Below are positions 1 through 8,162 of a stretch of 64,000 nucleotides of DNA, piece after piece. Position 1 is the first letter of the stretch, and each line of letters begins with the position of its first letter. The stretch is from Vibrio ouci. Its GTDB lineage: Bacteria; Pseudomonadota; Gammaproteobacteria; Enterobacterales; Vibrionaceae. The DNA is taken from contig NZ_SATR01000016.1 in the NCBI RefSeq assembly GCF_004551525.1, forward strand, positions 44,841 through 108,840, written 5' to 3'. A model generated the notes under the pieces. The model worked only from the letters and a program-made list of their open reading frames with translations, had not been told where the DNA came from and searched no databases. Both the position numbers and the translations under genes were made by a program.

Positions 1-441
1 CAGAACATCGATATCTTCTCGTAACAATATTGGCGTAATGTGCGGCAGTAACTTTTTGCGAAAGTACTTTTTTACCCACTTTTGCTGCGAGGGACTGAGT
101 TGCTGCTCATTAACTAAAAAGATGCCGTGCCGAGCCATATCACGTATTAGCTCAGCGTAAAGCTCGTCAAAACGATCATTTAGCTTGAGCGCTTTGGTTT
201 GCATCTTAGTTAACAGGTGCTTGGAGTTATCGTTGCCGCCACGTTCTTGATTGATCAAGATTCGGCGTTTTACATCGGCGAATCTAACTTTATAGAACTC
301 GTCTAAGTTATTGGAAAATATACCAAGAAATCGAATTCTTTCGATTAAGGGGACTTGTTTGTCTGCCGCTTCTTGTAAGACACGCTCGTTAAAAGAGAGC
401 CAACTGAGCTCCTTTTCGATATACAGTTTTTCTGTACTCAT
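1..441 (-). CDS. ppk: Polyphosphate kinase 1, N-terminal part (runs off the window)
   Basis: Polyphosphate kinase reversibly transfers the gamma phosphate of ATP to polyphosphate. The 147 visible codons start [20 protein letters not shown], the typical opening of Ppk1. They continue with [16 protein letters not shown] and [13 protein letters not shown], which belong to the N-terminal (N) domain. The catalytic histidine domains lie outside the window. The ATG at 439-441 is the family start. The gene diverges from the pst genes across 172 bp holding a Pho box, so phosphate limitation probably controls both directions. The visible part shows no frameshift. Confidence 0.95.
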   Translation of the reverse strand, partial: MSTEKLYIEKELSWLSFNERVLQEAADKQVPLIERIRFLGIFSNNLDEFYKVRFADVKRRILINQERGGNDNSKHLLTKMQTKALKLNDRFDELYAELIRDMARHGIFLVNEQQLSPSQQKWVKKYFRKKLLPHITPILLREDIDVL

Positions 442-548
442 AATCTTACCTTCTGCGGAGTGACGAGGGGGCGTTAGCAACTTAAGGTCTTAATATGACA
501 CTTTTATTGCGAAATTTTATTGCATTGTTTTCAGTTGTTTAATGCGAA

Positions 549-566
549 CTGTAATATAATTGTCAC
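549..566 (+). promoter_or_regulatory. Pho box (PhoB operator) upstream of pstC
   Basis: The 18-bp string CTGTAATATAATTGTCAC matches the Pho box layout of two CTGTCA-like heptads separated by an AT-rich 4-bp centre. A TATTAT hexamer follows at 577-582. The 10-bp gap between them is the spacing seen at PhoB-activated promoters, where the Pho box replaces the -35. It lies 48 bp before the pstC ATG. Activation by PhoB is inferred from sequence only. Confidence 0.8.
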
Positions 567-613
567 CTAATAGAAATATTATACCCTCGGACGAAAATAG
601 GTAAGAGACAGGA

Positions 614-2797
614 ATGACCCAAGCAGAATTCTCATTGCGAGAGCTAGATCGAAAGCGACTAATCAAAGATCGGTTGGTTCGATTTGCTGTATCTGCAGGT
701 GGTGTTGGTGTACTCGCAGCCTTAGTTCTGATCTTTGTCTACCTTGCGATCATGGTTCTACCATTGTTTAGCGACGCTAAGATCACCCCTAATGTAAGAA
801 GTATTCCGGTCACCATTACCCAGCCAATTGCGGCAGGTGTGGATGAGTATGGGGAAAATGCATTTGTCATTTCTGCAGATGGTCGGATTAATTTCTGGTC
901 ACTGAACAACCAGAGTGCTCAGCCAGTTCTTTCCGAGCAAGTTGCAGCGCCCAATAGCTTATTTGCTGATTCTTTAAGTTCTCTCGGTTGGTATGGTTTT
1001 GCCAGTAAGCAAGGCGAGGTTCGGTTATTTAAGCCGAGAATGGACTCAGAACTGACCAAAGAAAGCCGAGAGTTTGCGCCGAATGTGCTGAATAAATCGA
1101 TGCCGTTTGATTTGCATTTTGAAGGAAATGAGCTTAAGAAGTTTGCTTTCTCGACGCAAAAGCCGCTCACCTTAGTGGGCTGGTATCAAGACGATACGGT
1201 AAAGGTTCGTTGGAAAAGTGATGAGGGGATACGCAGTTATGAATTTGACGAGACCATTACGCAGCTAGACCAAATCCTAGTCACACCAGATGGGAGAACC
1301 ATCTATCTTCGCTCGGGCTCTGAACTGGTTATTGCAACTAAGCAGGACGATAGTTTCAATGTGCGTGAAATCGTCGATCTTAGCCAAGGCAAGCCACAAC
1401 ATGCAGTAACGGACATAGATCTTCTTTCCGGCGCATATTCACTACTGGTGACTCATAAAGATGGTTTGGTCTCGCAGTGGTTTGATGTACTGGCTGATGG
1501 GCAGCGTTCTCTAACTCATATTCGTCAGTTTAAGCTTGCTTCGGAATTGCAGTTTTTATTGCCAGACAGCTACCGGAAAGGCTTTTACAGTTTTTATATT
1601 AATGGCACGGTTCAAAGCCATTACACCACCAGTGAAAAGCTGGTGATATTCAAACGCGCTTATCAGCAAGCGCCACAGCTAGCAGCGATGTCGCAAAACG
1701 AAAACTACCTATTGGCGGTGAAAGATGCTGAGCTAAGCATTGCTGAAATCGACAATCCGTACCCAGAGGTCTCGCTGTCATCTTTGTGGCAAAAGGTGTG
1801 GTATGAAAGTTACCCTGAGCCGCAGTTTGTTTGGCAAACCACCTCTGCAAGTGATGAGTTTGAAGCCAAGTTTAGTTTGGTTCCTATCGCATTTGGTACT
1901 TTGAAGGCGGCTGCTTTTGCGATGCTGTTTGCGGTGCCTATTGCCGTATTTGGCGCTATCTATACCGCTTACTTTATGACGCCGAAAATGCGACGTGTGG
2001 TCAAGCCCTCTATCGAGCTGATGGAAGCGCTACCAACCGTTATCATCGGTTTCTTAGCCGGATTATGGTTTGCGCCAATCGTCGAAACGCACTTGGCTGC
2101 GGTGGTAACCTTAATGCTGTTTCTGCCTATTTCAACGATTTTGCTTGGCATGGGGTGGCACGCCTTGCCAAAGCATTGGACAGGGCGCTTTGCCAATGGT
2201 TGGCATGCCGCTATTTTGATGCCCGCGCTGGTGGTTGTTGCAGTGGTGGTGTTGTCGCAAAGTGGCAATATTGAAGCTTGGTTGTTTAATGGTGATGTCA
2301 GAGTATTTCTGGCTGATAAAGGGATCAATTTCGACCAACGTAACGCGCTTGTGGTCGGCTTTGCTATGGGCTTTGCAGTTATTCCTACCATCTTTACCAT
2401 TGCTGAAGACGCGATATTTTCAGTGCCGAAGCATTTGTCTGATGGATCATTGGCGTTAGGAGCAACGCAGTGGCAGACCTTAACTCATGTTGTGCTATTG
2501 ACGGCAAGTCCAGGTATCTTTTCTGCGATTATGATGGGACTAGGTCGCGCGGTAGGCGAAACCATGATCGTACTGATGGCGACGGGTAACACACCGATTA
2601 TGGATTGGAACATCCTCGAAGGGATGCGCACATTATCGGCCACCATTGCGGTCGAAATGCCAGAATCTGAAGTCGGTAGCTCGCATTATCGTATTTTGTT
2701 CTTAGCGGCGTTATTGCTGCTGATGTTTACCTTTGCGGTTAACTCTCTTGCGGAATGGGTACGTCAGCGCCTGCGCGAAAAATATCGTTCTCTCTAA
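614..2797 (+). CDS. pstC: Phosphate ABC transporter permease PstC, long form
   Basis: One of the two inner-membrane permeases of the high-affinity phosphate importer. At 727 aa it is more than twice the length of E. coli PstC. A first membrane helix (about residues 25-50) is followed by roughly 340 residues of soluble, presumably periplasmic sequence. That part carries short strand motifs such as SADGRINFWSLNNQ and KDGLVSQWF, which resemble propeller blades. The last 300 residues form the permease domain, with EALPTVIIGFLAGLWFAP and the ATPase-contact loop LALGATQWQTLTHV. The start is supported by the ribosome site AGAGACAGGA. It is followed by pstA, pstB and phoU. No pstS lies beside it. Confidence 0.93.
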   Translation: MTQAEFSLRELDRKRLIKDRLVRFAVSAGGVGVLAALVLIFVYLAIMVLPLFSDAKITPNVRSIPVTITQPIAAGVDEYGENAFVISADGRINFWSLNNQSAQPVLSEQVAAPNSLFADSLSSLGWYGFASKQGEVRLFKPRMDSELTKESREFAPNVLNKSMPFDLHFEGNELKKFAFSTQKPLTLVGWYQDDTVKVRWKSDEGIRSYEFDETITQLDQILVTPDGRTIYLRSGSELVIATKQDDSFNVREIVDLSQGKPQHAVTDIDLLSGAYSLLVTHKDGLVSQWFDVLADGQRSLTHIRQFKLASELQFLLPDSYRKGFYSFYINGTVQSHYTTSEKLVIFKRAYQQAPQLAAMSQNENYLLAVKDAELSIAEIDNPYPEVSLSSLWQKVWYESYPEPQFVWQTTSASDEFEAKFSLVPIAFGTLKAAAFAMLFAVPIAVFGAIYTAYFMTPKMRRVVKPSIELMEALPTVIIGFLAGLWFAPIVETHLAAVVTLMLFLPISTILLGMGWHALPKHWTGRFANGWHAAILMPALVVVAVVVLSQSGNIEAWLFNGDVRVFLADKGINFDQRNALVVGFAMGFAVIPTIFTIAEDAIFSVPKHLSDGSLALGATQWQTLTHVVLLTASPGIFSAIMMGLGRAVGETMIVLMATGNTPIMDWNILEGMRTLSATIAVEMPESEVGSSHYRILFLAALLLLMFTFAVNSLAEWVRQRLREKYRSL

Positions 2798-2814
2798 TTT
2801 GAATTTAGGAAACC

Positions 2815-4467
2815 TTGTACGTGTTTAAGTGGTTAAAATCAGGCTCTCCGTGGATATGGTTAACAGGTGGTGCAGTAAGTATCAGCCTGTTGTCTGTGTT
2901 GGGGCTATTACTGCTTATTGGTTGGAAAGGTCTTTCTTATTTTTGGCCAGCGCCGCTCTATCAATGGCAAACTAAAGACGGCGAACTTCTGGTTGGACAA
3001 ATCTATTCGCAAGAGTATGTGCCAATTACTCACCTTCGCGAGATGGATATTGATTTACCTGCCAGTGTTGAAGAAAAAGGCCTAGCGAAGCGGGTGAATA
3101 TCAAAGTCGCCAATCGCGATCTCTATTCGGCTGACTTTGTTTCTTTGCTCGAAATCGATTTAAGTCCTCCAACATTGCCGCAGCACTGGGCGGTCATTGA
3201 GCGTACCCGGGGCGGTGACTTCTTCGGTCAACCGGTCGGTTACCAACACCCAGATGGTCGAGTCAGCACAGACGTCACGCAAGATATTACCTCTGGCCTT
3301 GCCTATGCACAGACACTGCGTAAAGAAATCTACCGTTTGATTCAACAAGAAGTGCGTGTGATTAGCGGCCAAGCGGAACGTTTAAGGCTGGAAAAGCGCA
3401 AGCGCAGTTTGAATGACAATTTAGATGATGAATTTCTCGCTTACTACCAGAGGCAAAATGAGCAGTACCTTGACTCTTTAGCCAAGGTCGAAGCCAAACT
3501 GGATAACTTACGTGGCAAGTTAGAAAACCAAGGTCTGCTAGTTGAGGATATGACAGGTGAAAGGGTGACGATTCCTCTTAGTCATATTTTAGACTTGTGG
3601 TATCCAAACCAAATGTCGATGGGTGAGAAGTTAATCCGCTGGGGTAAGCAAGCGTGGAAGTTTTTATCTGAAGACCCACGTGAATCGAACTCCGAAGGCG
3701 GGGTATTCCCGGCGATGTTTGGTACCGTGCTGATGGTATTGATCATGTCCGTAATCGTGATGCCATTAGGTGTGATTGCGGCAATTTACCTGCACGAGTA
3801 TGCCAAAAACAATGCCTTCACTCGTTTGATTCGCGTCGCGGTTATTAACCTTGCTGGTGTACCTTCGATTGTTTATGGCGTATTTGGCTTAGGTTTCTTT
3901 GTTTATACCTTAGGTGCTTCAATCGACTCATTGTTCTATCAAGAGCGCTTGCCGGCTCCAACCTTTGGCACGCCAGGCCTATTATGGTCAGCATTGACGT
4001 TAGCGGTACTGACTCTACCTGTTGTGATTGTGGCAACAGAAGAGGGCTTAACCCGAATTCCCAACTCCGTAAGACACGGTTCTTTGGCACTCGGCGCGAC
4101 ACAGTTTGAGACCATGTGGCGCATTGTCTTACCGATGGCAAGCCCAGCTATGATCACTGGGCTGATTTTAGCGGTAGCACGCGCAGCGGGTGAGGTTGCG
4201 CCTTTGATGCTGGTGGGTGTGGTGAAACTTGCCTCTAGCTTGCCGGTAGACAGTCAGTTCCCGTTCTTGCATTTAGAACGTAAGTTCATGCATTTAGGCT
4301 TCCATATTTACGATGTTGGCTTCCAAACGACTAATATTGAAAGTGCCCGACCGCTGGTTTATGCCACCTCATTATTGCTGGTTACAGTGATCATCGGTCT
4401 TAACCTGACTGCGATTAGTATTCGTAATAACCTGCGCGAGAAATACCGAACCTTAGGACAAGATTAA
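2815..4467 (+). CDS. pstA: Phosphate ABC transporter permease PstA, long form
   Basis: Second permease of the phosphate importer (550 aa, against about 300 in E. coli). A helix at about 15-40 leads to a soluble insertion of around 250 residues. Its second half (about 160-235) is charged and heptad-like ([19 protein letters not shown]), so a coiled coil is likely. The permease domain occupies about 300-545 and contains [18 protein letters not shown] and the ATPase-contact loop [15 protein letters not shown]. Two starts are possible: TTG at 2815, only 4 nt after AGGA, or GTG at 2821, 10 nt after it. The GTG may be the better one. It ends 2 bp before pstB. Confidence 0.9.
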   Translation: MYVFKWLKSGSPWIWLTGGAVSISLLSVLGLLLLIGWKGLSYFWPAPLYQWQTKDGELLVGQIYSQEYVPITHLREMDIDLPASVEEKGLAKRVNIKVANRDLYSADFVSLLEIDLSPPTLPQHWAVIERTRGGDFFGQPVGYQHPDGRVSTDVTQDITSGLAYAQTLRKEIYRLIQQEVRVISGQAERLRLEKRKRSLNDNLDDEFLAYYQRQNEQYLDSLAKVEAKLDNLRGKLENQGLLVEDMTGERVTIPLSHILDLWYPNQMSMGEKLIRWGKQAWKFLSEDPRESNSEGGVFPAMFGTVLMVLIMSVIVMPLGVIAAIYLHEYAKNNAFTRLIRVAVINLAGVPSIVYGVFGLGFFVYTLGASIDSLFYQERLPAPTFGTPGLLWSALTLAVLTLPVVIVATEEGLTRIPNSVRHGSLALGATQFETMWRIVLPMASPAMITGLILAVARAAGEVAPLMLVGVVKLASSLPVDSQFPFLHLERKFMHLGFHIYDVGFQTTNIESARPLVYATSLLLVTVIIGLNLTAISIRNNLREKYRTLGQD

Positions 4468-4469
4468 CC

Positions 4470-5288
4470 ATGTTTTCTGTGAATCAAACTCTTGGCTACC
4501 CAACCCCATTAGACGTGAATAATCTTAGTGATGATTTAACGGCTATCTCGATTGAGGGGTTAGACCTGCACTATCAAACTGCGCAGGCGTTAAGTGATAT
4601 TTCTATGCGCATTCCTAAAGGGCAGGTGACGGCATTTATCGGTCCATCGGGGTGCGGTAAATCGACCTTGCTTCGCTGTATCAATCGCATGAATGATCTG
4701 GTTGAAGGTTGTCGCGTTAAAGGCAAAGTGAAACTGCATGGCAAGAACGTTTATGATCCTGATGTGGACGTCGCGACCTTACGACGCCGTGTTGGCATGG
4801 TGTTTCAAAGACCCAACCCGTTTCCTAAATCAATCTATGAAAACGTGGTCTATGGTTTGCGCCTTCAAGGGGTCAACAACAGTCGTGCCCTTGATGATGC
4901 GGTCGAGCGTTCTCTTCGAGCATCGGCGTTATGGGATGAGGTAAAAGATCGTCTCCATGAAAATGCATTTGGACTGTCTGGTGGTCAGCAGCAACGTTTA
5001 GTAATTGCCCGTGCGATTGCGATAGAGCCAGAGGTGCTGCTGTTGGATGAGCCAACTTCGGCGTTGGATCCGATCTCAACACTGACGATTGAAGAACTGA
5101 TCAACGATCTTAAGACCAAATATACAGTAGTTATTGTCACCCATAACATGCAGCAAGCAGCTCGCGTGAGTGATCACACGGCATTTATTCATATGGGTAA
5201 GTTGATCGAGTACTCAGATACGGATTCTATTTTTACTTCGCCATTGAAAAAGCAAACGGAAGACTACATTACTGGTAGATACGGCTAG
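4470..5288 (+). CDS. pstB: Phosphate import ATP-binding protein PstB
   Basis: The cytoplasmic ATPase that drives PstC/PstA. It has Walker [10 protein letters not shown] (58-66), the Q-loop region [19 protein letters not shown], the ABC signature LSGGQQQR and Walker [13 protein letters not shown] followed by the switch histidine in [10 protein letters not shown]. The length of 272 aa is slightly above the family norm of about 257 because of an N-terminal extension of around 25 residues. It is almost coupled to pstA (2 bp gap). A long palindrome separates it from phoU. Confidence 0.97.
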   Translation: MFSVNQTLGYPTPLDVNNLSDDLTAISIEGLDLHYQTAQALSDISMRIPKGQVTAFIGPSGCGKSTLLRCINRMNDLVEGCRVKGKVKLHGKNVYDPDVDVATLRRRVGMVFQRPNPFPKSIYENVVYGLRLQGVNNSRALDDAVERSLRASALWDEVKDRLHENAFGLSGGQQQRLVIARAIAIEPEVLLLDEPTSALDPISTLTIEELINDLKTKYTVVIVTHNMQQAARVSDHTAFIHMGKLIEYSDTDSIFTSPLKKQTEDYITGRYG

Positions 5289-5303
5289 GTTTGTTGGTCA
5301 TAT

Positions 5304-5403
5304 TTGAAACCGTAGCGGCGTTAACTGCGATATTTCCCCCTAATCACATAGACGAGCTATGCTCATAGGGCTGAAATCTCTTGTTGCCTTGCTACAGTTC
5401 CAA
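5304..5403. repeat. 100-bp imperfect palindrome between pstB and phoU
   Basis: The left arm begins TTGAAACCGTAGCGGC (5304-5319) and the right arm ends GCCTTGCTACAGTTCCAA (5386-5403). These pair with a few mismatches. Further in, ATTTC pairs with GAAAT, CCCTA with TAGGG and CATAG (5347-5351) with CTATG (5357-5361), around a 5-nt apex. The centre of symmetry falls at about 5353-5354. The layout resembles a dispersed palindromic element rather than a simple terminator. As RNA it would form a long hairpin between pstB and phoU and could lower phoU expression or protect the 3' end of the pst message. Confidence 0.7.
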
Positions 5404-5483
5404 CTATTTACAACAATCACAGCTTGATACTTACCCAGTATGTGACTTTTCCTATTAACCAGCAAAAGAGACTAATTTTATTT

Positions 5484-6182
5484 ATGAATTTTGGGCGCCA
5501 TATTTCAGGCCAATTTAATGTCGAACTAGAGTCGATCCGTACTCATGTATTAACTATGGGCGGGTTGGTTGAGCAACAGTTGTCGTTTGCGATGCAAGCG
5601 CTACACAAAGAAGACATTGAGCTAGCACGAAAGGTTGTTCGAGATGATCATAAAGTGAATTCAATGGAAGTTTCGATTGATGAAGCATGTACGCGCATCA
5701 TCGCTAAACGCCAGCCAACTGCGAAAGATCTCCGTCTGATTATGGCTATTATCAAAACCATTACTGATCTTGAACGTATCGGTGATGTCGCGACCAAAAT
5801 CGCCTATGTCGCTATCGAAAGCCCATCTTCTAAAGAGCGTCAGTTTCAAGTTTCCTTAGAGCCATTATGTCGTCAAGCGATCAGCATGCTACATCAAGTA
5901 CTTGATGCATTTGCACGTATGGATGTCGATGCTGCCGCAGAAGTGTATAAGCTCGATGATAAAATCGATGCTGAGTACGAAGCGGTAATTCGTCAGTTGA
6001 TGACTTATATGATGGAAGACCCGAAGAACATTCCAAACATCTTACAGGTGATGTGGTCTGCGCGTGCAATTGAGCGAGTAGGCGACCGCTGTCAGAATAT
6101 TTGTGAGTACATCATCTACTTTGTGAAAGGAAAAGATGTTCGCCACTTGGGCGAACAGAGTATCGATGATGCACTTCGTTAA
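5484..6182 (+). CDS. phoU: Phosphate signalling/transport regulator PhoU
   Basis: PhoU couples the state of the Pst transporter to the PhoR/PhoB two-component system and protects cells from excess phosphate uptake. The 232-aa product [20 protein letters not shown] shows two repeated helical PhoU domains. Each has an E/D-rich signature: [25 protein letters not shown] and, in the second half, [24 protein letters not shown], in which E-R-x-G-D binds metal clusters. The ATG at 5484 is preferred over an upstream TTG at 5424, because translation from there adds 20 residues unlike the family. Its stop overlaps the stop of the convergent barrel gene. Confidence 0.95.
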   Translation: MNFGRHISGQFNVELESIRTHVLTMGGLVEQQLSFAMQALHKEDIELARKVVRDDHKVNSMEVSIDEACTRIIAKRQPTAKDLRLIMAIIKTITDLERIGDVATKIAYVAIESPSSKERQFQVSLEPLCRQAISMLHQVLDAFARMDVDAAAEVYKLDDKIDAEYEAVIRQLMTYMMEDPKNIPNILQVMWSARAIERVGDRCQNICEYIIYFVKGKDVRHLGEQSIDDALR

Positions 6183-6694
6183 AAGTGAAAAACTACACCT
6201 GACGAGATAGTGGCAGACCAGTTTGATTCGAACAATGTATTGCTTCTATCGATGTAGTTAAAATCGGTACCGAGTCTAAAACCCACATTATCGTTAACGA
6301 ATACTACCCATGATGCAGAAATACTTGCACCTGTGCCTTCCTCATGGCGAGTTGTACTAGAGAATACGTAGTCACGTTTCCCTTCGTATTCTACAACACC
6401 ACCTTCTAGTTGCAGTGCCATCTTCATCGGGTGATCTAAAAATTGGTACTGCCCACCAACTCGATAGGTTTTGAGTCTATCTTTATCGAGCAGTATTTCT
6501 GCTGATGTATGAGAATAGCTGACGTAGAGAGCATCAAGCCCCAAAACATCAGTGACACCAAGTTGTAATCCAGCACCTGAAATTCCAGCACCCAAATAAG
6601 GGCCCATTTTTATCTCTGGTGAAAGATGTAAGCCTGAAGCTGACGCGGTAAAGGGAGTTAAGAGTGCAAGTGCAAGAAGGTGTTTTTTCATCAT
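6179..6694 (-). CDS. Small outer-membrane beta-barrel protein (hypothetical)
   Basis: A 171-aa protein with a signal peptide ([20 protein letters not shown], cut near residue 19). Alternating polar/hydrophobic strands follow, and the C-terminus SSGVVFHF ends in phenylalanine, the Bam recognition signature of outer-membrane barrels. Phrases such as [27 protein letters not shown] suggest an eight-stranded OmpA/OmpW-like barrel. The function is unknown. It is the last gene of a minus-strand accessory cluster and its stop codon overlaps that of phoU by 4 bp. Confidence 0.75.
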   Translation of the reverse strand: MMKKHLLALALLTPFTASASGLHLSPEIKMGPYLGAGISGAGLQLGVTDVLGLDALYVSYSHTSAEILLDKDRLKTYRVGGQYQFLDHPMKMALQLEGGVVEYEGKRDYVFSSTTRHEEGTGASISASWVVFVNDNVGFRLGTDFNYIDRSNTLFESNWSATISSGVVFHF

Positions 6695-6758
6695 GGATAC
6701 TCAGTGGATTAGATACAGCCATCCATGGCGTATAAGTTAAATTAAAGTGATACAGTGA

Positions 6759-7298
6759 TTAGAATTTGTAGCCGACAGTGAATGAAAACTGATCAACAAA
6801 AATATCATCGCCTTCGTCTTTTAGGTTGATAAAGTCAGCGCGAAAATCAGCGTAGAAGTGTTCATTGAATGTGCTGCGAACACCTGTACCAATAAAGAGT
6901 GATGAATCATCCCAAGAGCCAAGATTTTCTCCAACTACGCTAAGTTCTTCTTCGAATTTAGCCCAGCCAATAACCCCGTAAGGTTTGATTGAAAAACCAT
7001 CGAAGTTAAAGGTGTAGCCAATATCTGTATCGATCTTAAAGGTTGAGTTGTCGCTATCTATAAAAGGTAAGAAGTCGCCTGAACCTTTGTTGTATGAAAT
7101 ATTTACACCGACAATATGGTTAAACTCATAACCATACTCCAGTTTGAACCCACTGGTTGAGTAGTCAATTGATGGGCTTAAGACTTGTTCTATCGATGTT
7201 TTATTAAAGCCTATACCTACTCGATGGCCTTCGTTATTTGCTAGAACAGGTGCAGATAAAACAGATGCAGTTAAAAGGGTTGTGAAGGCTAGTTTCAT
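6759..7298 (-). CDS. Porin-family outer-membrane beta-barrel protein
   Basis: A 179-aa secreted barrel with signal peptide MKLAFTTLLTASVLSAPVLA (about residues 1-20). Regular beta strands include FKLEYGYEFNHIVGVNISYN and IKPYGVIGWAKFE, with the terminal signature FSFTVGYKF. It fits the OmpA-like transmembrane/porin_OmpL superfamily of small opacity-type barrels. The two neighbouring barrels share architecture but little sequence. Ligand and role are unknown. The gap of 64 bp to the next barrel allows one transcript. Confidence 0.8.
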   Translation of the reverse strand: MKLAFTTLLTASVLSAPVLANNEGHRVGIGFNKTSIEQVLSPSIDYSTSGFKLEYGYEFNHIVGVNISYNKGSGDFLPFIDSDNSTFKIDTDIGYTFNFDGFSIKPYGVIGWAKFEEELSVVGENLGSWDDSSLFIGTGVRSTFNEHFYADFRADFINLKDEGDDIFVDQFSFTVGYKF

Positions 7299-7360
7299 TG
7301 TAAATTTCTCTTAAAGTTAATGTGCTTTCCTTCCTAGAAATAACTGTGTTCCGATGTGTG

Positions 7361-7415
7361 TATAGTAAGAGCCTGCTCTTATAAGCTCTAATCAATAGCT
7401 CTTATTTGATTGATA
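7361..7415 (-). repeat. Hairpin region with three AAGAGC-type repeats
   Basis: The stretch TAAGAGCCTGCTCTTA (7366-7381) is a self-complementary hairpin. Further inverted GCTCT/AGAGC copies follow up to about 7415. It lies just after the 3' end of the 7438-8112 barrel gene on the minus strand, so it may end or weaken that transcript. The tail is not a convincing U-tract. Confidence 0.35.
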
Positions 7416-7437
7416 ACCTTTACTTATCACCCTATGG

Positions 7438-8112
7438 TTATCTGAACGAAAATGTGCCGTTAATAGAGAAGGTGACATCAGAATTGCTTTGGCCGTAATA
7501 AGTACCATTCGGATCAAAAACACTAACTTTCGCATAGGGATAGAAATTAAACAGCGAGTGCATTGAGCCGAGCGACAACTCCCATGCATTGGCATGGCCT
7601 TGGTTGAAGTTTTCCATATCCGACTGATCTACCGCCAAATAGTGTTCATACTTGCCTGTAACATAGACATGCTGAAAGTAGTGTGAAGCACTTAGGTAGA
7701 GTGAGTACTTGTCTACATCATCAACTGTGAGCCAAGTGAATCCATTGCGTACACGCTCTGCGGTGACACCGATTTTCGCAGCGCTATGGCCAAAATAGTG
7801 AGTGGCAGAGAGATCAACTTGGTGGCTAGATGTTTTGACGCCATCGATTCCAATTTCATGCATCAACCAGTCGTCGTATAAGCCGTACTCGTAGTAAGCC
7901 CCCAATTTCCATTGTGGGTTGATGTCATAGTAATAGCCGACACCAACACCTAGCCAATCATCAGTATCAGCTCCAACAAACAGGTAGGCATCATCAAAAA
8001 GTGGGGCGTAAACGCCAAGTTCTAGGAAGTCCTTTTCAATAGATACGGTTATGTTTGCCATAGCGGAGTGGCTGAGTAGTCCTGCTAAGCAAGCTATTGA
8101 AAGTTTTTTCAT
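7438..8112 (-). CDS. Outer-membrane beta-barrel protein (hypothetical)
   Basis: A 224-aa protein with signal peptide MKKLSIACLAGLLSHSAMA (about 1-19). The body is rich in amphipathic, aromatic strands: WLGVGVGYYYDINPQWKLG, KIGVTAERVRNGFTWLTV, YSLYLSASHYFQHVYVTGKY. It closes with SINGTFSFR, one residue beyond the usual terminal aromatic. No enzymatic motif is visible. It lies directly downstream of the WG-repeat lipoprotein, with a perfect hairpin in the 50-bp gap. It may be functionally tied to that lipoprotein, but this is inference from position only. Confidence 0.7.
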   Translation of the reverse strand: MKKLSIACLAGLLSHSAMANITVSIEKDFLELGVYAPLFDDAYLFVGADTDDWLGVGVGYYYDINPQWKLGAYYEYGLYDDWLMHEIGIDGVKTSSHQVDLSATHYFGHSAAKIGVTAERVRNGFTWLTVDDVDKYSLYLSASHYFQHVYVTGKYEHYLAVDQSDMENFNQGHANAWELSLGSMHSLFNFYPYAKVSVFDPNGTYYGQSNSDVTFSINGTFSFR

Positions 8113-8129
8113 TATTACACTTCGATAAA

Positions 8130-8153
8130 GAGCCCTTAGGATCCTAAGGGCTC
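8130..8153 (-). terminator. Perfect 24-bp palindrome, terminator of the lipoprotein gene
   Basis: GAGCCCTTAG (8130-8139), GATC loop, CTAAGGGCTC (8144-8153). On the minus strand the stem is followed by TTTATC. It lies 9 bp past the lipoprotein stop and before the next barrel gene, so it is likely a partial terminator. Confidence 0.6.
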
Positions 8154-8162
8154 AAATAAGAA

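Noticed and set aside
5289..5483. Second Pho box before phoU
   Set aside because: The only notable structure is the palindrome. No pair of CTGTCA-like heptads at proper spacing was found.
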